The notes under the pieces: generated by a model
Database searches by the model: none
Told to the model about the DNA's origin: nothing
What the model saw: only the letters and a program-made list of their open reading frames with translations
Made by a program: the position numbers and the translations under genes
Origin: Gammaproteobacteria bacterium
GTDB lineage: Bacteria > Pseudomonadota > Gammaproteobacteria > HK1
DNA: 64,000 nucleotides
NCBI GenBank assembly: GCA_021773795.1
Contig: JAJFJT010000036.1
Coordinates: 1-64,000, forward strand
Reading direction: 5' to 3'
Shown: piece after piece, positions 55,908 through 64,000 of the stretch
Layout of the letters: each line of letters begins with the position of its first letter
How positions within the stretch are numbered: the first letter of the stretch is position 1

Positions 55908-57368
55908 ATGAAATATTACCTCCCATCTGCCAGCCTGCTGCTTGGCCTCCTGCTCACCGCCTGTGCGCAAAACCCGGTCACCGGAAAATCCAACTTCGTA
56001 CTGTTGTCGGAGGAACAGGAGATCGCCCTCGGCAGAAAAAGCCACGCCCAGGTCCTGAAGCAATATGCCCGCTATGAGGACGCCAACCTGCAACGCTATG
56101 TTCAAGAGGTCGGCGCAAAAGTGGCGGCCAACAGCCACCGTAAGGAACTCTTTTATCGCTTTACCGTACTCGATGGTGACGAGATCAATGCCTTCGCCCT
56201 GCCCGGTGGCTACATCTACATCACCCGCGGATTGCTGGCCTACCTCAATTCGGAGGCGGAACTCGCTGCAGTGCTCGGTCACGAGATTGGACACGTGACC
56301 GCACGCCATTCGGTACGCCAGTACACCGCCCAGCAGGCCACCAATATCGGCCTTGCTATCGGTTCCATCCTGTTGCCACAGGCACGCAATCAAAGCACGC
56401 AGAATATCGCTCACCTGTTCGGCAACGTGCTGTTACGTGGTTATGGCCGTAAACACGAGTTGGAGGCCGATCGGCTGGGTGCGGAATACCTTGCCCGCAG
56501 TGGCTATACCCCAACGGCCATGCTGGGCGTCATCCGCGTGCTTAAGAATCAGGAAATTTTTGAACGCGAACGCGCCAAAACAGAGGACCGTAAGGCTCAG
56601 ATCTACCACGGTGTATTTGCCACCCACCCGGATAACGATACCCGACTGCAGCAAGTCGTAGCGTTGGCCAAGCCCTTTGCCCGCAAACAGCAACAAATTG
56701 GCCGTGAATCCTTTCTGCACCATATCGACGGCCTCAGATTCGGCCCCAAGCCGAGTGAAGGTGTATTACGCAAACAGGATTTTTATCACCGCGATCTGGG
56801 CATCGCAGTACACTTTCCCACAGGCTGGCGTGTCCTCAATCGACCACGGAGCCTAGTCGCTCTGGCACCCAAGGGAGGCGCCTTTCTGCAGCTCACAACG
56901 GCAGATTTGAACAAAAGAATCAGCCCGCGAGATTTCCTGATTCATCGCCTGAAACTGGAAAATTTGCGCCAAGGGAAAAAGGTCAATGCGGGCAAGCTTA
57001 CTGGCTACACCGCCGTAGCCTATGGAACGACCCCCTTTGGCCGCCGCCTGACCCGCTATACCGTCATCTACCTTGAGGAGCAGGCTTATGTGTTCGCCGG
57101 TGCGGCAAGCAAGGCCGGTGCCGAGGCACGCTACCGTACCGACTTTCTCAACACTGCACTTAGCCTGCACCCGCTACGCCCGCGGGAATATGCCCTTGCT
57201 ATCCCCCTCCAGCTTGGTCTGCGACGCACTGATGCCCACTCCAGCTATCTGACTTTGGCCTCGGACTCACCCATCCCCAATGACCCGGAACAACAATTAC
57301 GCCTGCTAAACGGCCATTACCCGGCCGGAGATCCCAAAGCAGGCACCCTGATAAAAATAGTCGAATAG
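55908..57368 (+). CDS. M48-family metalloprotease lipoprotein
   Basis: A 486-residue peptidase related to BepA/YfgC. Lipoprotein signal with lipobox LLTAC (cysteine about 19), the zinc site HEIGHVTARH (about 125-134), the third ligand in KHELEADRLGAEYL, and a C-terminal region without recognised repeats (about 290-486). Expected in the periplasm at the outer membrane, where BepA-type proteins police outer-membrane protein assembly. A strong terminator lies downstream. Confidence 0.88.
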   Translation: MKYYLPSASLLLGLLLTACAQNPVTGKSNFVLLSEEQEIALGRKSHAQVLKQYARYEDANLQRYVQEVGAKVAANSHRKELFYRFTVLDGDEINAFALPGGYIYITRGLLAYLNSEAELAAVLGHEIGHVTARHSVRQYTAQQATNIGLAIGSILLPQARNQSTQNIAHLFGNVLLRGYGRKHELEADRLGAEYLARSGYTPTAMLGVIRVLKNQEIFERERAKTEDRKAQIYHGVFATHPDNDTRLQQVVALAKPFARKQQQIGRESFLHHIDGLRFGPKPSEGVLRKQDFYHRDLGIAVHFPTGWRVLNRPRSLVALAPKGGAFLQLTTADLNKRISPRDFLIHRLKLENLRQGKKVNAGKLTGYTAVAYGTTPFGRRLTRYTVIYLEEQAYVFAGAASKAGAEARYRTDFLNTALSLHPLRPREYALAIPLQLGLRRTDAHSSYLTLASDSPIPNDPEQQLRLLNGHYPAGDPKAGTLIKIVE

Positions 57369-57651
57369 CCGCACCCAGGGATATCGATAAACACGGGAAC
57401 TTTGCCCAACAGCGGCCCTCTAACTCAGCGAGTGCCACCCCCATGGCGTTCCCCGTCCTCCCTCCCTGGACGGGAGCCCCGCCCGACACCCCAGTCGGGC
57501 AATTCCTCACCCCGGGCATCGCCTGTCCCCTGATAGGCGACCCGGGGTTTTTTTTGGCTAGGCACTTTGGTTGACCACCTTGGCAAACTGCGATTAAATA
57601 CCTCGCTTGCCCAGCCCACTACTCGCCACCCAGGAACAGGAGATCCACCAA
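57369..57651. other. Intergenic stretch with terminator
   Basis: No gene in about 280 bp. It contains GGGCGGGG-type repeats in the first half, the terminator at 57509-57555, and presumably the cytochrome promoter after it. Confidence 0.6.
57509..57555 (+). terminator. Strong rho-independent terminator
   Basis: A long stem ACCCCGGG-CA-TCGCCT pairs with AGGCGA-CCCGGGGT around a ten-base loop, followed by a run of eight T. It insulates the M48 protease from the cytochrome genes. Confidence 0.92.
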
Positions 57652-57960
57652 ATGAACCGTTTTGTAATCACCACTGCCGCCCTGTTGATATTCGCCCCCA
57701 CTGCCTTTGCCGGCGGAGATGCAGCAGCCGGTAAAGCCAAGGCTGCAGTCTGTGCTGGCTGTCATGGTGCCGACGGCAATAGCGTCAATCCCATGTGGCC
57801 CAAGCTCGCTGGCCAACATGCGACCTACCTAGTCAAGACCATCAAGGACTACAAATTGGGTAAACGCAAGGATCCCATGATGGGCCCGATGTCTGCCCCG
57901 CTGAGTGACGCAGACATCAACAATCTGGCTGCCTACTTCTCCTCCCAGAAACAGAAATAG
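57652..57960 (+). CDS. Small monohaem c-type cytochrome
   Basis: A 102-residue periplasmic cytochrome: signal peptide ending TAFAG, haem site CAGCH, and methionine ligand in PMMGPMSAPLSD. It resembles one half of cytochrome c4, whose gene follows 20 bp later. GGAG precedes the ATG at 57652. It probably carries electrons from the bc1 complex or a donor enzyme to an oxidase. Confidence 0.92.
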   Translation: MNRFVITTAALLIFAPTAFAGGDAAAGKAKAAVCAGCHGADGNSVNPMWPKLAGQHATYLVKTIKDYKLGKRKDPMMGPMSAPLSDADINNLAAYFSSQKQK

Positions 57961-57980
57961 TTCCCACAGGTCAAAGTCTC

Positions 57981-58589
57981 ATGAAGACACTGCTGCCCCG
58001 CATACTCGTAGCCCTGTTGGGCCTTAGTATTATTCCAATGGCCCACGCCAGCGGCGATGCCACCGCCGGCAAGGCACGCGCGGCAGCCTGTACCGCCTGC
58101 CATGGTGAAGATGGCAATAGCCCTAATCCGGTATGGCCAAAACTGGCGGGGCAGCATGCAAGCTATCTGGTCAAACAACTCCAGGATCTGAAAACCGGTG
58201 CTCGTAAGGACCCGATGATGGGCCCCATGTCCATGGGGCTGTCGAGTACCGACATGGCGAATCTTGGGGCCTGGTATTCCAGCCAAAAGGTCAAGGCAGG
58301 CAGTGTTGACAAGGCCCTGGCAACGCTCGGGGAAAAACTCTACCGTGGCGGCAACAGCAGCACGGGACTTCCAGCCTGCATATCTTGTCACGGCCCTGAT
58401 GGCGCTGGCATCCCGCCAGCCTTCCCTGCACTTTCCGGCCAACACGCGGCATACACCGCGAAACAGCTGACTGCTTTCCGCTCAGGCGAGCGCAGCAACG
58501 ATGCCGCCAAGATGATGCGTGATATCGCCACCAAGCTGCGTGACGACGAAATCAAGGCGCTGGCAGCCTATATCTCAGGCCTGCACTAG
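57981..58589 (+). CDS. Dihaem cytochrome c4
   Basis: A 202-residue periplasmic cytochrome with two haem sites, CTACH (about 34-38) and CISCH (about 133-137), one per similar half, and methionine ligands in PMMGPMSMGLS and in the second half NDAAKMMRDIA. This is the c4 architecture. The order c4-dsbA is conserved in Pseudomonas and relatives. Confidence 0.93.
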   Translation: MKTLLPRILVALLGLSIIPMAHASGDATAGKARAAACTACHGEDGNSPNPVWPKLAGQHASYLVKQLQDLKTGARKDPMMGPMSMGLSSTDMANLGAWYSSQKVKAGSVDKALATLGEKLYRGGNSSTGLPACISCHGPDGAGIPPAFPALSGQHAAYTAKQLTAFRSGERSNDAAKMMRDIATKLRDDEIKALAAYISGLH

Positions 58590-58637
58590 CGGGCTGTTAA
58601 CGCTTATCCATTAAGCGTCCAGCTACCCCTCCAAATA

Positions 58638-58674
58638 AAAAGCGCACAGCCGCCAGTGGCGGCTGTGCGCTTTT
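58638..58674 (+). terminator. Rho-independent terminator of the cytochrome genes
   Basis: A perfect 17-bp stem AAAAGCGCACAGCCGCC / GGCGGCTGTGCGCTTTT with a three-base loop. The stem's own A and T ends allow it to act in both directions. Confidence 0.92.
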
Positions 58675-58748
58675 CGTCGATCACTTCTCATTACAGCACC
58701 CATTTCTGCGGCTACAATGCGCATATCTAGTCCAAGGAGAGTTTTTCC

Positions 58749-59384
58749 ATGCGCAACACCCTGCTATCCATCCTCTTCCTCGGTCTCTCCGGCCTGTTAC
58801 CCAGTCTGGCCTCAGCGGCTCCCCAGGCTGGCTATGAGCTTATAGAGCCGGCACAACCCACGACCACCGGTGACAAGGTGGAGGTGCTGGAGATCTTCTG
58901 GTACGGCTGCCCTCACTGCTTTCGCTTTCACCCTCACGTGGAAGACTGGAAGTCTGCAAAGCCGGAGCACGCGGCCTTTCGCCTGATGCCCGCTATTTTC
59001 CGGGCTAATTGGGAGCCCCATGCCCGCGCCTACTTTATTGCTGAAATTCTGGATATCGTGGAGCAGATCCATGGCCCCTTATTCGATGCCATCCACCTGG
59101 AGAACCGCAAACTGAATGACCAGAAAAGCCTTGCTGCCTTTTTCGGCCGCTTTGGAGTGAGCACAGAGCAGTTCAACAAGACCTGGGATTCCTATGCGGT
59201 TTCTTCCATGCTCCGGCGGGCACGGGTGATGACCCGCCGCTACAAGATCCGAGGTGTCCCCACCATCATCGTCAACGGGCGCTACCGGATTTCCGGTAGC
59301 ACCGCCGGCAGCTTTGAAAACATGATTAAGGTTGTTAACAAATTGATCGCTAAAGAGCAGACAAGGATGCACAAGAAACCATAG
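58749..59384 (+). CDS. dsbA: Thiol:disulfide interchange protein DsbA
   Basis: Periplasmic oxidase that introduces disulfides, 211 residues. Signal peptide ending ASAAP, the active site CPHC in WYGCPHCFRFHPHVEDWK, and the cis-proline loop RGVPTIIVNGRYR. dsbB is not in the window. The diguanylate cyclase gene follows after 14 bp. Confidence 0.95.
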   Translation: MRNTLLSILFLGLSGLLPSLASAAPQAGYELIEPAQPTTTGDKVEVLEIFWYGCPHCFRFHPHVEDWKSAKPEHAAFRLMPAIFRANWEPHARAYFIAEILDIVEQIHGPLFDAIHLENRKLNDQKSLAAFFGRFGVSTEQFNKTWDSYAVSSMLRRARVMTRRYKIRGVPTIIVNGRYRISGSTAGSFENMIKVVNKLIAKEQTRMHKKP

Positions 59385-59398
59385 CGCCGGGACAAAAT

Positions 59399-60787
59399 AT
59401 GTTTTTCAATACAGACAAGAGAATCAAGCGCTGGAAGGAAAAATACTACAGCAGCCTTGAGACCCTCGAGCAAAAGGAGCTGCGCTGGAAAGAGATAGAG
59501 GAAGCCCTGTATCAAGGCATGGGCCGCCTCGCCCTGGTTCCCTATGGGAATGATGCAGCTGTTGATAGCCATCTCGACACGCTGCGCCAAGCCCTGCGCC
59601 GGCATAAAAAACACGATTTCCTGTCGTCCCTTATCGACGACGTACATACGGCGCTTGAGCATGCAGCCCCCGGCGCCAAAAAAATAACCACAGAGCGCCC
59701 AACTCCCACCGCGAAGGCAAAGGCCAAGACCGCACCCACTGATACCCTCTCTATTCCTGTCCAGCCTTTGATTGATCTGCTAGACGCCCTGGAATTACCA
59801 GAACAGCATCTGTCCGAAATTAAAAAATGGAAGCAGCGCCTGGGTGGCAAAGAAGCCCAGAAATGGTTTGAACCGGCACTACCCGCCATCACCAGGCTAG
59901 TGACCAGGATGCGCCAACATTTTCATCAGGAACGGGAAGAACTGGAAAATTTCCTCCGCGCCATCGATGAGCGCCTTGGGGATATGGATCAATTCATCGC
60001 GCTGGGCGACAAGTCGCGGGTAGCTTCCGAAAATGCACGGGCACACCTGCAGCAGTCGGTCAGCGACGAAGTAGGAGAGATCCAGAGCGAAGCCCAGCAA
60101 ACCACCGATCTGAACCAACTCCAGCAGTCGCTGCAGCAACGGGTCGGTGTCATCCAGGGATATCTGGAAGAATTCGTTAACGAAGAGCAGGAACAGCAGC
60201 AGCGCCTGGAGAGCGGCCAGCTGCAGCTGAAGAATCGCCTCGACAAGCTTGAACGCGAGGGAGACAGCCTGCGCGAGAAGCTGCGCACCCAACAGCACCA
60301 GTCCCTGCGCGACCCCTTAACCAAAGTCTATAACCGGGCTGCCTACGATGAACGCATCGTCCAGGAATACGCCCGCTGGCAACGCTATAGTCAGCCCCTG
60401 TCGCTGATGTTCTGGGATATCGACCATTTCAAGAAGGTCAATGACGGCTTTGGTCACGCTGCAGGGGACAAGGTGCTTGCGGCCTTTGCCAACAAGCTGC
60501 AAAGCGCCTGCCGAAAAACTGACTTCGTTGCACGCTACGGTGGTGAAGAATTTCTCATCCTGATGCCCGGCACCGAACAACAAGAAGCCCTGCAAGTAGC
60601 GGAAAAGCTGCGCGCTCAGATTGCGGAGATCCGCTTCACCTTCAAAAGCAAACCACTAACACTCACCGCCTCCTGTGGCCTCACCGAATTTCGCCAGGGG
60701 GATGACGCCGAAAGCATGCTGGAACGAGCTGATAAAGCCCTCTACCGGGCCAAGGATGGTGGCCGTAATCAGTGCCAGACGGCCTGA
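59399..60787 (+). CDS. Diguanylate cyclase with helical N-terminus
   Basis: A 462-residue soluble GGDEF protein. Residues ~1-300 are helical with a long coiled coil (about 170-300, EEFVNEEQEQQQRLESGQLQ), ending in a GGDEF domain (about 305-460) with LMFWDIDHFKKVND and the active-site RYGGEEF. The product-inhibition site RxxD is present as RKTD five residues upstream. Gene order c4-dsbA-GGDEF resembles Pseudomonas dgcP, but assignment to DgcP rests on position and architecture only. Confidence 0.9.
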   Translation: MFFNTDKRIKRWKEKYYSSLETLEQKELRWKEIEEALYQGMGRLALVPYGNDAAVDSHLDTLRQALRRHKKHDFLSSLIDDVHTALEHAAPGAKKITTERPTPTAKAKAKTAPTDTLSIPVQPLIDLLDALELPEQHLSEIKKWKQRLGGKEAQKWFEPALPAITRLVTRMRQHFHQEREELENFLRAIDERLGDMDQFIALGDKSRVASENARAHLQQSVSDEVGEIQSEAQQTTDLNQLQQSLQQRVGVIQGYLEEFVNEEQEQQQRLESGQLQLKNRLDKLEREGDSLREKLRTQQHQSLRDPLTKVYNRAAYDERIVQEYARWQRYSQPLSLMFWDIDHFKKVNDGFGHAAGDKVLAAFANKLQSACRKTDFVARYGGEEFLILMPGTEQQEALQVAEKLRAQIAEIRFTFKSKPLTLTASCGLTEFRQGDDAESMLERADKALYRAKDGGRNQCQTA

Positions 60788-60792
60788 ACTGT

Positions 60793-60821
60793 CGCACTCC
60801 CAAAAGTCAGAGGTTCCTTAG
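60793..60821 (-). repeat. Remnant end of a family 2 repeat
   Basis: GCACTCCCAAAAGTCAGAGG followed by TTCCTTAG matches the right end of copy A (TCAGAGGTTCCCTAAG) and the CGCCCAAAA that precedes it. It fills the gap between convergent genes and provides the TAA stop of the rhodanese gene (60818-60820). Confidence 0.5.
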
Positions 60822-61642
60822 ACAGTTTCTACGGGAGAGTCGGGTAAATTCCCCCACTCCGACCAAGCCCCCGGATAACCACGCACCCGTTGGAAACCCA
60901 ACGCCCGCAACACCACGTAGGTATGGGAAGAGCGGCGATGAGTCTGGCAGTAGACGATCAACTCCTGCCCTTCATCGATCCCAAGTGCCGCAAACAAAGC
61001 ACGTAATTCCTTCTCTGGACGCAAGCGCATCGCACGCTCGGGGTCGATGGCCCGGGTCCATTCCAGGTGCAAGGCCCCGGGTATATGCCCGCCTCGCGCA
61101 GCATGGCATTTTTCCCCGCTGTACTCTTCCTGGCTACGCACATCTAGCAGCGTAGTACCTGGGTCCTCCAGATGGACAAGGATATAATCCCGTTCCGCCA
61201 GATACTCGCCACTGGGGCGGACCCGATAAGCACTCGGCATCACTCGCGGCAACCGCAAATCGAGCGGCAAACCCGCCGTGGTCCAGGCGTGCCAGCCGCC
61301 ATTCAGAAAAGACACCCGCGTATGCCCCATGAGGTGCAGCGTCCAGAGCAAGCGAGCCGCCTGAGCCCCCCCCAGATCATCGTAAACTACCACTTGGGTG
61401 TCCGGCCTAAGGCCAATACTCGAAAACACCCTCTCGAGATGAGCGGGGTGCGGCAAAAGACCGGAAACTGGCGGACGATCCCAGGTAATTTCCTCGTATT
61501 CCAAGTGCACCGCATTGGCGATATGGCCACGCACATAACCGGTACGGGTACCGATGTGCACCACCAGCAACTCGCTTTGACCCAGCAATGCCTGTAGTGC
61601 TTCAGGCTCCAGAATCAGGGGAAGTTCATCAGACATACGCAT
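60818..61642 (-). CDS. Thiosulfate/3-mercaptopyruvate sulfurtransferase (rhodanese)
   Basis: A 274-residue tandem rhodanese. The inactive N-terminal domain (about 8-130, HIANAVHLEYEEITWD) is followed by a catalytic domain (about 150-270) with the persulfide cysteine in IVYCQTHRRSSHTYVVL. The loop CQTHRRSS differs from both the thiosulfate type (CRKGVT) and the mercaptopyruvate type (CGSGVT), so the sulfur donor is unclear. ATG at codon 1 or 3. Confidence 0.88.
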   Translation of the reverse strand: MRMSDELPLILEPEALQALLGQSELLVVHIGTRTGYVRGHIANAVHLEYEEITWDRPPVSGLLPHPAHLERVFSSIGLRPDTQVVVYDDLGGAQAARLLWTLHLMGHTRVSFLNGGWHAWTTAGLPLDLRLPRVMPSAYRVRPSGEYLAERDYILVHLEDPGTTLLDVRSQEEYSGEKCHAARGGHIPGALHLEWTRAIDPERAMRLRPEKELRALFAALGIDEGQELIVYCQTHRRSSHTYVVLRALGFQRVRGYPGAWSEWGNLPDSPVETV

Positions 61643-61936
61643 TCCGTTTTATAAGGGGTTATGTAAAGAAGCCTCTCAGGCTTCAGACCGCTACACCAGA
61701 CTTTCGTTTCCGCCGCTCATACACACGGCCAATGAGTGCGCGGAAAGCTTAGTAGGTCGGATTAGCGTAGTGTAATCCGACGATAAATTGCTCACCCTCT
61801 CTAGCGGCGATCCGGCAACACAAAGGGCTAACCCCCGCCGCGCCTCCGTTCCCCGGATCCCCGCTTGCGCGAGGATGACGGCAAGGTTGGGTAGCTTGGA
61901 TTAGCGACAGCGTAATCCGGCAGCAATACTCGTGTA
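61643..61936. repeat. REP-like intergenic repeats
   Basis: No gene in 294 bp. Two related palindromes, GTCGGATTA-N8-TAATCCGAC (61756-61781) and GGATTA-N9-TAATCC (61898-61919), flank a third motif GGATCCCCGCTTGCGCGAGG at about 61855-61874. These are common types of dispersed extragenic palindromes in gammaproteobacteria and occur nowhere else in the window. Confidence 0.75.
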
Positions 61937-62752
61937 CTACCGATTTCTCAGATAGGCCTCACAATCATCTGCCGCCAAAGGACGACTGAAGAAATAGCCC
62001 TGTACCTCATCGCAACCCTGTTCCCTGAGATAGCTGAGTTGGTCTTCCGTCTCCACCCCCTCGGCTACCACCTTGCGTCCCAGACCATGCCCCAGAGCGA
62101 TCACCGCGCGGACAATGGCGGCATCCTCCGGGTCGCAATGAATATCGCGTACAAAGGAGCGGTCGATCTTGACCTTGGATACCGGAAAACGCTTCAAATA
62201 GCCCAATGATGAATAACCGGTTCCAAAATCATCGATGGCCAATTCAATACCCATTTGGTCCAGTTCATTGAGCATTTCCGTGGTCTTATCCACATGCTCC
62301 ATCAATAAGGATTCCGTGATTTCCAGTGACAGGCAGGAAACATCCAGCCCCGTCTGTTTCAGCACTTTGCGAATATCGGCCACCAATTTTGGGTCGCGAA
62401 ACTGCACTGCGGAGAGATTGACGTTCACCCGCATCTTTGCCAGGCCGGCCTTCTGCCAGGCACGATTCTGACGACAGGCCTCTGATAGCACCCACAAGCC
62501 TATGGGTACGATTAAACCGCTTTCCTCAGCCACCTCAATAAACTCGAAGGGAGAAAGCAAGCCGCGCTCGGGATGCTGCCAACGCACCAGGGCTTCCACC
62601 GCGGTGACACGATTACTGGCCACATCAATGAGCGGCTGGTAGTGAAGTCGTAACTCTTGCTGCTGCAAGGCCCGGCGCAACTCTTTTTCCACCCCACGTC
62701 GGCGTTGTGTTTCCGCGTGCATCTTCGCGCTGAAAAATCGGTAGGTATTGCG
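61937..62752 (-). CDS. EAL-domain half of a PAS-GGDEF-EAL protein (frameshifted)
   Basis: c-di-GMP phosphodiesterase domain: [24 protein letters not shown] with the EAL motif, [44 protein letters not shown] and VAEGVET, all catalytic motifs intact. It is split from its N-terminal half by a tract of nine G (minus strand; 62753-62761). With one extra G the linker reads [21 protein letters not shown], the normal GGDEF-EAL junction, so this is one gene. If translated alone it could start at 62722. Confidence 0.85.
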   Translation of the reverse strand, partial: RNTYRFFSAKMHAETQRRRGVEKELRRALQQQELRLHYQPLIDVASNRVTAVEALVRWQHPERGLLSPFEFIEVAEESGLIVPIGLWVLSEACRQNRAWQKAGLAKMRVNVNLSAVQFRDPKLVADIRKVLKQTGLDVSCLSLEITESLLMEHVDKTTEMLNELDQMGIELAIDDFGTGYSSLGYLKRFPVSKVKIDRSFVRDIHCDPEDAAIVRAVIALGHGLGRKVVAEGVETEDQLSYLREQGCDEVQGYFFSRPLAADDCEAYLRNR

Positions 62753-64000
62753 CCCCCCCCCTTGGCCTGATACATCGCCACATCAGCTTCTTTAAGTAAT
62801 TCATGCGGGGTCTTGCCGATCTCCCCCTGGTAAAGCGTAATACCAATACTCGGACTGGTGTAGATCTCGCTGCTTTCCAGCATAAATGGTCTGGCGAGTG
62901 CCTCCCCGATCTTCTCCGCCAACACCACCGCACCATTTTCCGATTTCAAGGCGCTCTGGATGATGGCAAATTCATCACCCCCCAGACGTGCCACCGTATC
63001 CACTTCCCGGGTACAGGCACGCAGGCGTTTGCTCACTGCCTGCAGCAAAAGATCGCCCAAATGGTGGCCATGGACATCATTAATATTCTTGAAACGATCC
63101 AGATCAAGAAACATTACCCCCATTAATCCGCCGTCGCGCCTTACCCGAGCCAGTGCGTGCTCCAGGCGATCACGAAACAGGACTCGATTGGGGAGATCCG
63201 TCAGCGCATCGTAATGTGCAAGACGACGGATCCGCTCTTCCGATTGTTTGCGTGCAGAAATATCTTCCACGGTGCACAAAAACATCCGCCGGCCACCCAG
63301 CCAGAGCTCGCTCAATACATAAGAGACAGCACAGGGGATATCTCCCGCTCGCAGCACCACTCCCTCGCCCATACAGCGCGGAGAACGAATTGCAGCCTCT
63401 GCCTCCCCCACACCGTCGGTGGCAGCAGAGGGCAAAATGATGTCCGGAATCAGCTGTATTAGCGTCATCCCCACCAGCCGATCACTCTTTTTTCTGAACA
63501 GTTTCTCCGCCGCTGCATTGACGCTATTGATCACACCGTCAGCATTGCTAACCATGACACCATCGTGAATATTTTCCAGAATTGTGCGCAGGCGTAACTC
63601 GTTTTCACCCAATTTCACCATCAGATGACTCAGGCTGCTTGCCTGTTCTCGCAACATCCCTTCGCGAGAAACCGAGGCAGAAACATCCCGTATCTGAATC
63701 AAACAATGGCGTGGACCATCAGTAATACTTACCGGCTTGACCGTCACCATCTGGTGCAAGCGTTGAGCTTTTTGACGATCGGATGGCGTGCGAAAAAGAG
63801 GGAAAGGGTGCCGATGCAAGCCTGGAGAGAGCATGCCCGCCATGCCCTTGTCGAGGGCCTGTTCAATACTCACAAACAGGCGGGTATCCAACAATTTAGG
63901 AAAAATACTATCCAGGGCACTGCCCAGCGCGGCATCCGTGGACACCCCGGAAAACCGCTCCATCCAACCGTTCCAGAGCATCACCCGGGCGCTGGGATCG
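62753..64000 (-). CDS. PAS-GGDEF half of the same protein, partial at window edge
   Basis: N-terminal part of the PAS-GGDEF-EAL protein. The frame is open to the window's right edge ([18 protein letters not shown], a PAS start), so the true start lies beyond 64000. A second PAS follows ([26 protein letters not shown]), then the GGDEF domain ([20 protein letters not shown]) with an RxxD inhibition site REVD five residues upstream. In the given sequence the frame shifts at the nine-G tract and would end at 62512. It probably makes or senses c-di-GMP together with the EAL half. Confidence 0.85.

Noticed and set aside
61745-61925. CRISPR-like repeat spacing
   Set aside because: Only two imperfect palindromes ~140 bp apart; no regular repeat-spacer array and no cas genes in the window.

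Overview
The window reads as chromosomal core sequence of a gammaproteobacterium, most like a Chromatiales-type or related free-living lineage. The support is conserved gene order: ruvC-ruvA-ruvB-ybgC-tolQRAB-pal-cpoB, lptC-lptA-lptB-rpoN-hpf-ptsN-rapZ, rhlB/trxA/rho, glnA-ntrB-ntrC, rplM-rpsI and cytochrome c4-dsbA. A Coq7-type ubiquinone hydroxylase and an AmgK-MurU cell-wall recycling pair also fit. The genus cannot be fixed from this sequence. No prophage, plasmid gene, transposase or CRISPR array was seen.

Layout. 1-2.9 kb: tRNA-Gln, rpsI, rplM and an ABC-2 exporter pair, all on the minus strand. 3-10 kb: coq7, an aldolase-dehydrogenase fusion, cca, a histone-H1-like basic protein, hemB, a LOG-family protein and a YbaK-type deacylase. 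10-11.7 kb: a gene-poor stretch and a class III nucleotidyl cyclase. 11.7-16.5 kb: the glnA-ntrBC nitrogen regulon with a clear sigma-54 promoter. 16.6-20.5 kb: a tightly overlapping operon lptM-lysA-PP-loop thiolase-tusA-like-cation efflux. 20.5-24.9 kb: esterase, rhlB, trxA, rho, comEA-like. 25-26.7 kb: amgK-murU. 27-34.2 kb: the LPS-transport/rpoN cluster, which lacks kdsC. 34.2-43.9 kb: queC, queE, tol-pal, ruv and yebC, all minus strand. 44-49.7 kb: def, an MFS transporter, an unknown coiled-coil protein, a decayed EAL fragment with a sensor cut off before its kinase domain, a HAD phosphatase and dodecin. 49.9-57.4 kb: bioA, an SLC13-type permease, ubiD, rpmE, a secreted nuclease and an M48 protease. 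57.6-60.8 kb: two cytochromes c, dsbA and a diguanylate cyclase. 60.8-64 kb: rhodanese, REP-like intergenic repeats and a PAS-GGDEF-EAL protein running off the right edge.

The feature not explained by genes is a set of dispersed miniature repeats. Five copies of a ~142-bp element have terminal inverted repeats of the form AGGGYACCTCTAAAAA. A second family (two copies plus one remnant) has ends of the form TAAGGGAACCTCTGAT. Both families are imperfect palindromes, share the terminal pattern AGGG-N2-CCTCT, and sit tightly against gene ends, in places supplying a ribosome binding site, stop codons or the last codons of a gene. Two tracts of nine C also coincide with a broken or doubtful reading frame (51.3 kb and 62.75 kb); in both, one extra C restores a longer frame.
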